Of a stretch of 64,000 nucleotides of DNA, positions 1 to 12,520 are shown piece after piece; position 1 is the stretch's first letter; each line of letters starts with the position of its first letter. The translations under genes were made by a program, and so were the position numbers. The notes beneath the pieces were generated by a model, which had not been told where the DNA came from, searched no databases, and saw only the letters and a list, made by a program, of their open reading frames with translations. The DNA comes from Astropecten irregularis. Taxonomy: Eukaryota; Echinodermata; Asteroidea; Paxillosida; Astropectinidae. The stretch covers positions 8,928,001-8,992,000 of the forward strand of contig OZ020244.1 of NCBI GenBank assembly GCA_963971285.1, written 5' to 3'.

Positions 1-1608
1 ACCCAATACTATAATGCTTTTAATTATTTTTGAGCTTTAAGACTCATTGACCTCTTCATGCATTAGAAAAGGTTTGTGCATGAGGAACACCCTTCTATTA
101 CTTGCCCATGGGAAACTGTTCGGACCAAGGTATTAAACGAACAGAAGGCAAGAGTAACAAGATTTAGTAAAGCCATGAAGTCACTAAAGGAATGAACATG
201 AATATGACATATTCATGTTCATTCCTTTAGTGAGCATGTTTTGAGAATGATGTGTACATATTATGTAGGCCTACACATCATTCTCAAAACATGCTCATAT
301 TTTTCAGGTCTTTTCAGGTGTTCTATTGAACACATGGAAAACATAAAGGATCATTGACATTTAACTGAGGAACACCCTTCTATTACTTGCCCGTGGGAAA
401 CTGTTCGGACCAAGGTATTAAACGAACAGAAGGCAAGAGTAACAAGGTTTAGTAAAGCCATGAAGTCACTAAAGGAATGAACATGAATATGACATATTCA
501 TGTTTCATGTTCATTCCTTTAATGAGCATGTTTTGAGAATGATGTGTATATATTATGTAGGCCTACACATCATTCTCAAGACATGCTCATATTTTTCAGG
601 TCTTTTCAGGTGTTCTATTGAACACAGGGAAAACATAAAGGATCATTGAAATTTAACTTAAATTTAATACCTGCAATTTGATCACTCATTTTGAAATTGT
701 TTGACCCAATACTATAATGCTTTTAATTATTTTTGAGCTTTAAGACTCATTTACCTCTTCATGCATTAGAAAAGGTATGTGCATGAGGAACACCCTTCTA
801 TTACTTGCCCGTGGGAAACTGTAAGGACCAAGGTATTAAACGAACAGAAGGCAAGAGTAACAAGATTTAGTAAAGCCATGAAGTCACTAAAGGAATGAAC
901 ATGAATATGACATATTCATGTTCATTCCTTTAGTGAGCATGTTTTGAGAATGATGTGTACATATTATGTAGGCATACACATCATTCTCAAAACATGCTCA
1001 TATTTTTCAGGTATTTTCAGGTGTTCTATGGAACACATGGAAAACATAAAGGATCATTGACATTTAACTTAAACTTAATACCTGCAATTTGATCACTCAT
1101 TTTGAAATTGTTTGACCCAATACTGTAATGCTTTTAAATATTTTTGAGCTTTAAGACTCATTGACCTCTTCATGCATTAGAAAAGGTATGTGCATGAGGA
1201 ACACCCTTCTATTACTTGCCCGTGGGAAACTGTTTGGACCAAGGTATTAAACGAACAGAAGGCAAGAGTAACAAGATTTAGTAAAGCCATGAAGTCACTA
1301 AAGGAATGAACATGAATATGACATATTCATGTTCATTCCTTTAATGAACATGTTTTGAGAATGATGTGTACATATTATGTAGGCCTACACATCATTCTCA
1401 AAACATGCTCATATTTTTCAGGTCTTTTCAGGTGTTCTATTGAACACATGGGAAACATAAAGGATCATTGACATTTAACTAAATCTTAATACCTGCAATT
1501 TGATCACTCATTTTGAAATTATTTGACCCAATACTGTAATGCTTTTAATGATTTTTGAGCTTTAAGACTCATTGACCTCTTCATGCATTAGAAAAGGTAT
1601 GTGCATGT
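1..1608. repeat. Satellite array, monomer about 411 bp
   Basis: The marker AGGAACACCCTTCTATTAC recurs at 83, 368, 786 and 1197, so the spacings are 285, 418 and 411 bp; the first copy lacks about 125 bp. Each monomer holds two adjacent inverted repeats: one around CACTAAAGGAATGAACATG and its complement, and one around GAGCATGTTTTGAGAATGA and its complement. The array is cut by the window start and ends in single-copy DNA near 1608. Open frames in it are incidental. Function unknown. Confidence 0.9.
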
Positions 1609-3030
1609 TAATGAGTTAGACAAAAATTGGAGTTCGAGTGAAAGGGTCTCACACTCACAGTAATTAAGTTTGTTGACATTGCTTAATGATGACTTAGTTT
1701 GTAAATCTGTTTAAGGTATAATACATGATTGGTAAAGGTCACAGAACAGCACTCACACTTTGTCTGATCGAGCATGTACATGTATATGAAAAATTAAACT
1801 GCCACTGTTCCAACTGACTGTATTCCCCAAAATAATTCCCTACACTTGTGATCCGGGGGCAGTGTTCACCTGCTCATATCCAGTGCAGTTTACTGACATC
1901 CCATTTTCTAATATACTCGAGTATATACATGACAAAATAAACCTGTGAAAATTTGAGCTCAATCAGACATCTGAGTCACCAGAAAATAGCAAAAACCCTG
2001 ACTAAATGTTTCTTATAAAACATAAAGGATGGTTTTGATCTAACCCCGAGATCAAAACTGTTTTCGGTCTTTGTTTTACTAATTTCTGGATAAATACACC
2101 ATTTCAGGCGGAAATATTTCAACGGTGTGTTTCTACTATCACCACCTTCATATCCTGAAAGTTATAGGTACATATGTGAACATTTCTGTTTGGTATGTTA
2201 CCAATCCTGTACTGTATCTTTAAGAGTTTTTTTTTTAACTTCCCAGTTAAACTAACAGCAAAACATCTTTAAAGGGATCCCTTGAAATCAGCCAGTGAAA
2301 AGCAATTACAAACAAACCCATGGGATGCCCCCTTATTATTGCTTTTATTGTCAGGGATGTGTGCAATTAAGAGGGTGCAGTGAAAATATGTTTGCTTAAA
2401 ATGGAATTGATAAAATTGACATGTAGCTTTGTGAATCTGTGTTGCATTTATGGTAATTTCAGGCAGATATTGGAATGTTCTTAAATCAAGTATGATATAG
2501 AAGAGCAGGATTTGAAACAATTATCAATCAAATTAATTAAATTAAGCCATTCAAGGATCACAAATAATGTCTAAGTGTCACGAGCAGTAAATATTCTTTC
2601 ACTTATTATACATTAATGTGTAGCAGTCAAGATTAAGACAAGAATTTGATGACTATAAAATACATGTTTATATTGACACACTGAAGGTTTAAAAATACCA
2701 CACACACATCACTTTTTTCATTTTCTAATTCAACGTTTTCTTTTCAATAGTCAGGCAGATTACAGTAATGTTTGAACCAATTGTAAGATGTATATCTCAC
2801 ACCAGAGAAAATTTACCGAGTAAAATGTCATTTTGTCAGCAGTAACAGGCTCAAGGGTTTCGATGAGAGACACTAATTACTTAATTGTTCTTGTTCTTGT
2901 TAAGTTGTATTAAGATTATATAGTTAAGAGGTCTTAAGTGTACTGGTGCTCAATGAATCTGTCATGTTAACATCTGACGTGTACACAGTCCTGTAATATT
3001 TAAAACAACTTTATACTTATACTTTATGCT
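1609..3030. other. Non-coding stretch, nothing recognised
   Basis: AT-rich DNA between the satellite and the foldback repeat. No reading frame shows protein-like composition or a known motif, and I see no RNA gene or repeat structure. Confidence 0.6.
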
Positions 3031-3256
3031 AAAAATTGACTGAAGCAGGATTCAAACCAGTGAACACCAACTGAGCTATCAAGCCCTACATCTATAACAG
3101 TATGTGCGTGGTTTCATGGCTTCTGACTGGCAAACCAACAAAGATAATTGACTACTAGGGACACCACCAACATAGGGCTGGATATAGCTTAGTTGGTAGA
3201 GCGCCTGTACGGTATTTTGGAGGTCGCCGGTTCGAATCCCGCTTCAGTCAATTTTT
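3031..3256. repeat. Foldback repeat with two opposed tRNA-like halves
   Basis: The left half (3031-3095) read on the minus strand and the right half (3176-3250) on the plus strand both look tRNA-derived. The right half has a box A-like TAGCTTAGTTGG, a box B-like GGTTCGAATCCCG and a 3' end CTTCAGTCA; the left half carries the complements of the same boxes. The spacer and right half (about 3112-3305) closely match 42955-43165 inside the Polinton, including GTGCGTGGTTTCATGGCTTC, so this is a dispersed family and not a single tRNA gene. The predicted anticodon loop lacks U33, arguing against a functional tRNA. Confidence 0.75.
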
Positions 3257-4114
3257 CTTTCTTCACTTTTCAAGACTTTAAATTCAATCAGTTTCCCTTG
3301 TGGTTATTTAATGATTAAACTAATACTAAATAGGATCAATCAGATCATTCAGAGGCGTGTATATATGTACATGTACTATTTTGTACATTTTGGTTTGTTC
3401 CAACAGAGTGAGGCTTATAGTGCTCTTCAATACTCTTATGCTTTATTGGTCAGACATCATATTAATATTAACTGGTTTGTTGTTAGAATTCAAAGTTCCT
3501 GTTTGCATTGTTCTCTGAATTGGAGGTGAGAGCTGAATTAATGAAACAAAATTGATGTTCGAAATGAGATTTCGAAGTGTAACGTGACTACTTTGTGATT
3601 TGGATGTTGTACCTATCAACCTTGATTATATAAAAATGACCAGATAATTCTCACTTACCTGAAGTCATTCAGTTAACACCTGCAAATTTACTCGTTCATG
3701 GTCAGAGTCAAAAACTCTGTTATTTCCTGCTCAGATGTAGGGTCATATTCATAGCGTTTTATTTTATACAACTTAACTAAGTCTATTTCCCTATGCAAAT
3801 TAAGATATCACAAAGAGGATAAAACAAGGGGTATATGTTTGTAAACGTTCCGTTTTTTAGTTCCTGTGTGAGCAATAAAACGTTTGGTTCACTTGAGCCA
3901 TTTCCTTACTTGACAGAAATTGTCTGACTGAATTATTTAGCATCAGGTCTGTATCATTCACTAGTTTATTTGTCCACAAAAGAATATTACTACATTTCGA
4001 GTGTATGCTAACCCGTCCATGGTGCAAATGCAAACCCTGAAATATAAGTGCCTCTCGCTGTATCTTTTACTTGTGTATAATGTGGATATTTTCCTGTTAA
4101 TTATACTATGCAAA
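3257..4114. other. Non-coding stretch, nothing recognised
   Basis: The first about 50 bases continue the dispersed repeat (AGTTTCCCTTGTGGTTATTT is shared with 43148-43167). The rest is AT-rich with only short incidental frames. Confidence 0.5.
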
Positions 4115-4950
4115 GGTGACACTTTATGCACAAGATACCACGGTTTTCGGGCTTTTCAAGTTCATTGTTATGTGGTCTTTATATGTCGACATAACGTGGG
4201 TATTTAATATAAGCATTGCATTATACTACATTAGGGTGACACTTAAATCAAAACATACCAAGGTTAAGGCGACACATAACAGGTTTATTGTCCACCTAAT
4301 GTGGGCTTCTCAAGCTCATTGTTATGTGGTCTTTATATGTCGACATAGCGTGGGTATTTAATATAAGCATTACATTATACTACATTAGGGTGACACTTAA
4401 ATCAAAACATACCAAGGTTAAGGCGACACATAACAGTTTTATTGTCCACCTACTGTGGGCTTCTCAAGCTCATTGTTATGTGGTCTTTATATGTCGACAT
4501 AACGTGGGTATTTAATATAAGCATTACATTATACTACATTAGGGTGACACTTAAATCAAAACATACCAAGGTTAAGGCGACACATAACAGGTTTATTCTC
4601 CACCTAATGTGGGCTTCTCAAGCTCATTGTTATGTGGTCTTTATATGTCGACATAACGTGGGTATTTAATATAAGCATAACATTATACTACATTAGGGTG
4701 ACACTTAAATCAAAACATACCAAGGTTAAGGCGACACATAACAGGTTTATTCTCCACCTTATGTGGGCTTCTCAAGCTCATTGTTATGTGGTCTTTATAT
4801 GTCGACATAACGTGGGTATTTAATATAAGCATAACATTATACTACATTAGGGTGACACTTAAATCAAAACATACCAAGGTTAAGGCGACACATAACAGTT
4901 TTATTGTCCACCTAATGTGGGCTTTTCAAGTTCATCGTAATAATGGTATT
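4115..4950. repeat. Tandem repeat, 154-bp unit, about five copies
   Basis: GGTGACACTTAAATCAAAAC recurs at 4235, 4389, 4543, 4697 and 4851, exactly 154 bp apart, after a diverged first unit at 4115. The units are nearly identical. Because 154 is not a multiple of 3, the same peptide-like string appears in successive frames as overlapping 60-80 residue frames; these are repeat artefacts and not genes. Confidence 0.92.
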
Positions 4951-5509
4951 ATCATCTTCATCAATGTATTTTATGTAAGTTCTATACTTTGTATTGCTTT
5001 AATATTCTTTATTTACAATACTAGTTTTTTATGATGCTATTTTATGTTATAATCATAATGAAGTAATGGTGTTCTGTACAAGTTCACGAACTCATGATGT
5101 CAAAATTGAGGCATTACAAAGGCAAGAATATTAGAAAGCTAAAACTACCCAACCATGCTGACCAAAATACACATTTGCTGCATGAAGAGCACACAAACTA
5201 AAAGAATTAAGAAAATGTCGCCCAAATAGAGCAATTGAGATACGAAAACTAAATTCACTATAAGAGGGCGAAATATAATATGTCACCATAATATAGTTTA
5301 TGCAGTAAAAAAACATTAGGGCGACAGCAAAAATGTTATATCTCTTAATAAATTAGATAAATGGGAAAAAGTATCGAAATATGAAAAAAAAGGTAGAAAC
5401 TGTCTTTTTTGGTACAAACAAGTCATCAATTAATGATCAGTTTTCGAGATATTACACTGTCACCTTAACGAGCAATATTTCCACCTGTCACCCTAACATA
5501 GTAAAAAGA
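4951..5509. other. Non-coding stretch, nothing recognised
   Basis: AT-rich sequence between the 154-bp repeat and the long array. It holds no convincing frame, RNA gene or repeat. Confidence 0.5.
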
Positions 5510-6499
5510 GTTATTATTATTAGCTGTTCCGACATTTCGGATGTCGGAACAGGTATTGATTTCGTTCGGATTTTTCATTATTCCTTCGCTCTTTTTGCTC
5601 CCATAGCTTTGTGCACAAAGTTTGTTTATTGTTTATCTCTTCTTAGCTTCTTCTGATCAGCTGAAATGAGGTATCATACGAAAGCTTATAAGCTAAGGAT
5701 CATTTCGGAACGGAAGTGTTAAAATTCTCAATTAATTAGTCACGTGACAGTCATTTGAATATTTAATTAGTAATTTTTGTTCGCAGCGTATCTCGAGAAC
5801 GGCAGGAGGTACGAAAATAATTCTTTTTGCAAAAGCTTAGTAACACCCTGTAGATGTGCATGCTGCCATAACATTTGTGACGTTACGTCATCATGACGTC
5901 ACAACCGGAAGTTGAATTTTGACTCGAAATAACTCCAAAACGGATGGATTTGGGCATTTAAAACCTAACAAACTAAAAGATAGAGACAGGCTAGGGCTTT
6001 TGGAAAATATAGGTGATGACGTCATACGGGTTACACAGCGCCCTCTACGGTTGATTAAAGATATACAGTGATTACGTAATCCGAAAATAAACAACGGATT
6101 ACCGCTAAATTTGGTAAGTGTCAAGCATTGGAACACTTCCTTATGTTCGTGAAGTTTGAATGTGATAACGTCATTCAACCGGAAGTTATGTGCTTTTAAA
6201 GGAAAAATTACGTCATTATTAAAATACTATTTACTCTGTAACGGCATATGCTACGAAAATAACTCTTTTTCCAAAAGCTTTTTAACATCCTTTATAGTTG
6301 TGCATGCTGAAATGAAAATGGCCGCGACGTCGATCATGACGTTATAAAACTGGCTGTTTTAAAGCCCGAGATCGAGGGCCCATAATGTATGAGCATGGCG
6401 CCATGGTATGTGTGTGTACAGCCACTGCATGTGGTGCATGCTCTTTACAGTTAATCCCCGAATGAGTTGGGACTGGTTTATCTTAAGGGAACACGCCGG

Positions 6500-7263
6500 T
6501 GTGGCGGTCTCAGCTGACTCCCCGTCTCAGCTGTCTCCCCTGACGTAGGGGGACAGTTCAGTCCGACACGTGCACGGTCTCCTTGGTCTCCCTTGCTGAG
6601 ATGTCCCCCCCCCCCCCCCCGCCATGACTACAGTAACTATCGCACGGTACCGTGCCTCATATAGCGAGAGATTATTCAATAATAACTTTAATGAAGTATT
6701 CTTTTGGGTACGTAGAGTGAGCATTCTCTGGCGAATATTCGTCAATTTATATAAGAGTCTACAGGTCCAATTTAAGGCAAATAGCACTTCGTCCTACATC
6801 CTATGATGGGTTTATGTCTACCCAAGTCCTGTTAGTCCATCTGTCAGCTTTCAACCTTTTGACCTCGAACTATTAGACCAAACCAACCCCCCCCCCCCCC
6901 ATTTCTTTCCCCATCCCTGTATTCTTTCTCTTTCTTTCTGTTTCTTCCCTTATTCACCCCCTCCCCTTTTCTTGACCTCCATGTTTTTACGTTATAACCC
7001 CTGTGGTTCAGCTTGTGTTTTTTTAGCGTGTCCATTCCTTTCCTGTAGTATTTTGTAATAAATCACAGAAGCAATGCGTGGCCTTCAAAAGAAGGAAAAA
7101 ACCTGTTGTGTTGTGAAGCATGGAATGCACAGCTCGACCACAGCTCAGTACGGCACTTAAACGGACGACTTTACCGTTGATGTGCGCATAGATAGCATGA
7201 CGTATTGGTACTATATTTAGTAAGGGGGACAGTTGAGACGGGGAGTCAGCTGAGACCGCCACA
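6500..7263. mobile_element. 764-bp non-autonomous DNA transposon with CCGG target duplication
   Basis: Both ends carry the inverted repeat TGTGGCGGTCTCAGCTGACT, extending imperfectly to about 45 bp. CCGG flanks it at 6496-6499 and 7264-7267. The duplicate long unit has the uninterrupted site near 13548 with one CCGG, which gives the boundaries directly. The interior has C-runs near 6605 and 6888 and no transposase. A 4-bp duplication is known for Chapaev-type elements among others; I do not assign a superfamily. Confidence 0.88.
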
Positions 7264-7639
7264 CCGGCTTCAAAGATCCAAAAATGAACAATGCAGAGTA
7301 TAGCACAATATTTCTATGATATTTAATGAAGGTTTTTTGTGAAAAAAATCAGAAATATGTCGTGTAATTAAGGTTACAACACAAAAACACTATAAGGGCA
7401 AATTAAGTCAGGTACGTATAAAGCCTTTCCAGCCTCAGCAAGTGTTAGGATGTCGCATACCAATATTTAGATGTACTGGTAGCTGTGACTTTGTTGCAGC
7501 TGCCGTATGAGAATTCCAGGAAGGCGATACATCACGTACGATGGTTTTAGCCGTACACGATGGTAAAATCATCGGCAAAACTTTAACAATTACTGAATTA
7601 GGAAAATCTGTCTGTTGAAACCATAATTAGGCATTTTAG

Positions 7640-8555
7640 AATGATTCACAAAATGTTTTTTGAGTTGACGAAATGTTTGCAACTTGACAAAATGTTTTTG
7701 GGTTGACGCAATGTTTACGAGTTGACGTAATGTTTGCAAGTTGGCGCAATGTTTGCGAGTTGGCGCAATGTTTTGCGAGTTGAGGCAATGTTTTCGAGTT
7801 GACGAAATGTTTGCGACTTGAAAATGTTTTCGGGTTGACGTAATGTTTTCGAGTTGACGTAATGTTTGCACGTTGGCGCAATGTTTGCGAGTAGGCGGAA
7901 TGTTTGCGAGTTGAGGCAATGTTTTCGAGTTGACGTAATATTTGCGAGTTGGCGCAGTAGAGTTGACGTATATGTTTGCGAGTTGAGGCAATGTTTTACA
8001 GTTGACGCAATGTTTGCGAGTTGAGGCAATGTTTTCGAGTTGACGTAATATTTGCGAGTTGGCGCAATGTTTTAGAGTTGACGTATATGTTTGCGAGTTG
8101 ACGTAATGTTTCCGGGAGTTCAAAGTTTGCGAGTTGACGCAATGTTTTAGAGTTGCAAAATGTTTGCGAGTTGAGGCAATGTTTTCGAGTTGACGAAATG
8201 TTTGCGAGTAACAGTTGGCGCAATGTTTTAGAGTTGACGCAGTGTTTGCGAGTTGACGCAATGTTATCGAGTTGACGTAATGTTTGCGAGTTGACGTAAT
8301 GTTTCTGAGAGTTCAAGCAAATTTTTTGAGTTGCCGCAATGTTTTTGATTTTACACAATGTTTTCAAGATTATGTAATGTTTGCGAGTTGTCACAAAGTT
8401 TTTGAGTTGACACAATGTCTGCGAGTTTACGTAATGTTTGCGAGTTGACGTTATGTTTTCAAGTTTATGTAATGTTTGCAAGTTGATGCAATGTTTTCGA
8501 GTTGATGCAATGTTTTAGAGGTGACACAACGTTTTTGAGTTGACGAAATGGTAAA
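7640..8555. repeat. Minisatellite, about 17-bp unit (copy 1)
   Basis: Degenerate repetition of units such as GAGTTGACGCAATGTTTGC. Long minus-strand frames rich in Gln-Leu-Ala-Asn and Ser-Thr-Arg-Lys-His are products of the repeat and not real proteins. The copy in the second long unit is about 240 bp longer. Confidence 0.92.
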
Positions 8556-10326
8556 GTCACCGTAAAGGCAAGCATGGGCGCCAAAAAGTGCCAAAAATCG
8601 CCCAACGTGTGTGTACTGGGTCTCAGGAATGTACTGCTATGTATAAGAGGTAGGCCAGCAAGTACATGACCAGGCACTGTTGCCACGTTAACAATTAGGT
8701 ACGTGTTTATACAAGGGCATACAGATCAGACATGACGTACGTAGGATGTTGAAAGTACTGTAAGGTCTCCATTATTTTACGTGTGGAGGTTGTGTTATCA
8801 GGCTTATTTTCATTTTGAGAGAGACAAGTGCTACGAACTTGATTCTTTTATCTGTTATATCATGTAGTTGTGTATGTTGCCACGAAAATGACTGTGACAT
8901 CATTACGATATGTCATTAATTGTACTCGAAATTTGGGTTTCCTATTTAAAGATACGTGATTGGAAGATTTTTTTTCCATGGTTAATTCTAAAATGTCCGT
9001 GAATTACTTGAATAAAAATCATTTGTCGGAGAATGTGACATTGAGACTGAAGTCACTGATATAATTGCTACGTGAAACATTAACAACTGGAATACACCAA
9101 ACAGCCCTAATTATACCTCAAAACAAAAGAATAATCTTCCGCTTTGTGTGAAGTCTCGTGACCATGGCTTGCGATACGAAGGTACTTGTAGATCGTGGTC
9201 TTACGGCTCTGATCGGAGCACACCAATAGCGCCACCAAGCATTTTAACGTTATGAAAAAAGCTTTATTTTTTGTTTGCAGTATATCTCGAGAACGACAAA
9301 TGCTATGGTAATGATTCTTTTTGCATGAGTTCTGTTAGATCCTGAAGATGTGGCATGCGGCAGTAAAAATAAATGTGATGTCACCATGACGTCATAAAAA
9401 GCTGAATTTTATTCCATATCATTAAGAATGTCTGATTGTCAGGAAACTTGGTATGTGTGATGTCTGTGCTATATACTCCAATAATGTTTTAGTAATGATT
9501 TATAATTTAGAATTAAATGTTTTTTGGTAAATGTTTGAGAATTGTCGAGATATGCTGGTAAATTTTACATCATGTAGTTGTGCATGCTGCCAAGAAATTT
9601 ACCGTGACGTCATCATGACGTCATCAAAAATGCTGATTTAATTATTAGCAGCATATTTTGAGAACGGAAAGTGCTACGGTAATGATTCTTTGTGTACAAG
9701 CTTTGTTTTATCATGTAGTTGTGCATGCTGCCCCAAAATTTAGTGACGTCATCATGAAGTCATAAAAAACTAATTTTTAATTCTTTAATATTTAAACACG
9801 TGACAGCTCATTTAAATTAGTCAATTTTGTTAGCAGCGTATCTCGAGAACGATGACGTCATTAAAAAGGGTAAATTTTTGGTTAGCAGTATATCTCGAGA
9901 ACGGTAAGTGATACGGTAATGGTTCTTTTTGTAAAAGCTTTGTTAGACTCTGTAGATTTGCATGCTGTTGTGAATTTAACTGTGACTATATGACGTCATC
10001 AAAAGCATAGTTGATCTTTGCAGCATATCTTGAGAATGACAAAAGCTATGGCAATGATTCTTTTCGCAAAACCTTTTTTGTATAACCTTTAGATATGCAT
10101 GCTGCTTTAGAAATGACCGTGATGTCATCATGACGTCATCGGAGCTTATAAAGCTGATCAAATAAGTCGGAACAGCTCCGTGTTCGTCCACGAACACTTA
10201 AATGTCTAGTTATTAGCTGTTCCGACATTTCTGATGTCGGAACAGGTTTTGTTTTTGTTCTGATTTTTATTATTATTAGCTGTTCCGACATTTCTGATGT
10301 CGGAACAGGTTTTGTTTTTGTTCTGA

Positions 10327-10357
<31 letters not shown>

Positions 10358-12481
10358 ACTTTATCACCCAAAGTTTGTTTATTCCTGATCTCTTACTTAG
10401 CTTCTTCTGATCAGCTTAAATGAGGTATCATATGAAAGCTTATAAGCTGAAGTTAATCCTAAGACTGAGTTTGTTAAAATTCTTAATTAATTATGCACGT
10501 GACAGCTCATTTGCATATTTAATTAGTCAATTTTGTTAGCAGCGTATCTCGAGAACTACAACTGCTATGAAAATAATTCTTTTTCCAAAAGCTTTGTTAC
10601 ATCATGTAGTTGTGCATGCTGCCAAGAAATTTACAGTGACGTCATCATGACGTCATCAAAAATGCTGATTTCTATTATTAGCAGCATATCTCGAGAACGG
10701 TAAGTGCTACGGTAATGATTCTTTTTGTAAAAGCTTTATTACATCATGTAGTTGTGCATGCTGCCCCAACATTTACAGTGACGTCATCATGAAGTCATCA
10801 AAAAAGGTATTTTTTAATTCTTTAATAATTAAGCACGTGACAGCTCATTTAAATTTTTAATTAGTCAATTTTGTTGGCGACGTATCTCGAGAACGACAAA
10901 GGCTATGAATATGATTCTTTTTGCAAAGGCTTAGTTACATCATGTAAGTGTGCATGCTGCCAAGAAATTAACCGTGACGTCATCATGACGTCATCAAAAA
11001 TGCTGATTTTATTTTTAGCAGCATATCTCGAGAACGGTAAGTGCTACGGTAATGATTCTTTTTGTAAAAGCTTTGTTACATCATGTAGTTGTGCATGCTG
11101 CCCCAAAATTTACAGTGACGTCATCATGACGTCATCAAAAAAGGTAATTTTTGGTTAATAGCATTATATCTCGAGAACGGTAAGTGCTACGGTATTGGTT
11201 CTTTTTGTAAAAGCTTTATTAGACCCTGAAGATTTGCATGCTGTTGTGAAATTGACTGTGACGTCATTATGACGTCATCAAAAGGCATAATTTATGTTTG
11301 CAGCATATCTTGAGAATGACAAAAGCTATGGTACTGATTCTTTTTACAAAAGCTTTGTTAGAAACTTTAGATGCACGCTGCTTTGTAAATGACCCCTGAC
11401 GTCATCATGACGTCATCGGAGCTTATAAAGTTGATCAAATAAGTCGGAACAGCTCCGTGTTCGTTCACGAACACTTAAATGTCTAGTTATTATTATACTT
11501 TATCACCCAAAGTTTGTTTATTGCTTATCTCTTCTTAGCTTCTTCTGATCAGCTTAGATGAGGTATCATCTGAAAGCTTATAAGCTAAGGATCATTCCGT
11601 AACTGAGTTGTAAAAATTCTTCATTAATTAAGCACGTGACAGCTCATTTGCATATTTAATTAGTCAATTTTGTAACCAGCGTATCTCGAGAACGGTAAAT
11701 GCTACGGAAATGATTCTTTTTGCAAAAGCTTAGTTACATCATGTAGATGTGCATGCTGCCATTAAAATATTCGTGACGTCATCATGACGTCATCAAAAGG
11801 CTGTTTTTACGAAGCATATATTTTGAAAACGACATGTGCCACGGTAATGATTCTTATTGCTTATCTTTTCTTATCTTCTTGTGATTAATAGCTTAGATGA
11901 AGTATCTTAGGAAAGCGTATATAAGCTAAGGATCATTCCCACACTATAACAAAAATCCTTCATTAATAAGGCACGTGACAGCTCATTTGCATATTTAATT
12001 AGACTTTTTTGTAACCACCATATCTCGAGAACGACAAAGGCTATGAATATGATTCTTTTTGCAAAAGCTTAGTAGCATCATGTAGTTGTGCATGCTGCCA
12101 AGAAATTTACCATGACGTCATCATGACGTCATCAAAAATGCTGATTTTATTATTAGCAGCATATCTCGAGAACGGTAAGTGCTACGGCATTGGTTCTTTT
12201 TGTAAAAGCTTCGTTAGACTCTGTAGATTTGCATGCTGTTGTGAAATGAGCTGTGACGTCATCATGACTTCATCAAAATGCATTATTTATGTTTGCAGCA
12301 TATCTTGAGAATGACAAAAGCTATGGTAATGATTCTTTTCACAAAAGCTTTGTTAGAAACTTTAGATGCACGCTGCTTTGTAAATGACCGTGACGTCATC
12401 ATGACGTCATCGGAGCTTATAAAGCTGATCAAATAAGTCGGAACAGCTCCGTGTTCGTCCACGAACACTTAAATGTCTAGT

Positions 12482-12520
12482 GTGATCAATTATTCTCGTC
12501 TCAGCCGAGAATAATTTATT
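12482..12520. other. Short inverted repeat between array units
   Basis: ATTATTCTCG and CGAGAATAAT form a 10-bp stem with a short loop, directly after the CTAG of one unit and before the second long unit. Similar spacers are not seen at the other unit junctions. Confidence 0.5.

Larger units (their letters stand above)
5510..10209 (+). repeat. Long array unit, copy 1 (4.7 kb)
   Basis: Begins with the palindromic GCTGTTCCGAC module at 5521 and ends at the CTAG of 10209. It matches 12521-17022 almost base for base. It differs by a 764-bp nested insertion (6500-7263), a shorter 17-bp minisatellite, and the absence of the sequence found at about 15338-15630. No coding capacity was found outside repeat-born frames. 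Confidence 0.85.

Noticed and set aside
4001-5034. Overlapping 60-80 residue frames with identical peptides
   Set aside because: They arise because the 154-bp repeat rotates frame; no gene.
7590-8481. Long minus-strand open frames of 100-220 codons in the minisatellite
   Set aside because: They are translations of the degenerate 17-bp repeat, appear in several frames at once, and have no start context or domain.
7640-8555. Regular short repeats that might suggest a CRISPR array
   Set aside because: The units are contiguous and degenerate, with no unique spacers, and the genome is eukaryotic.
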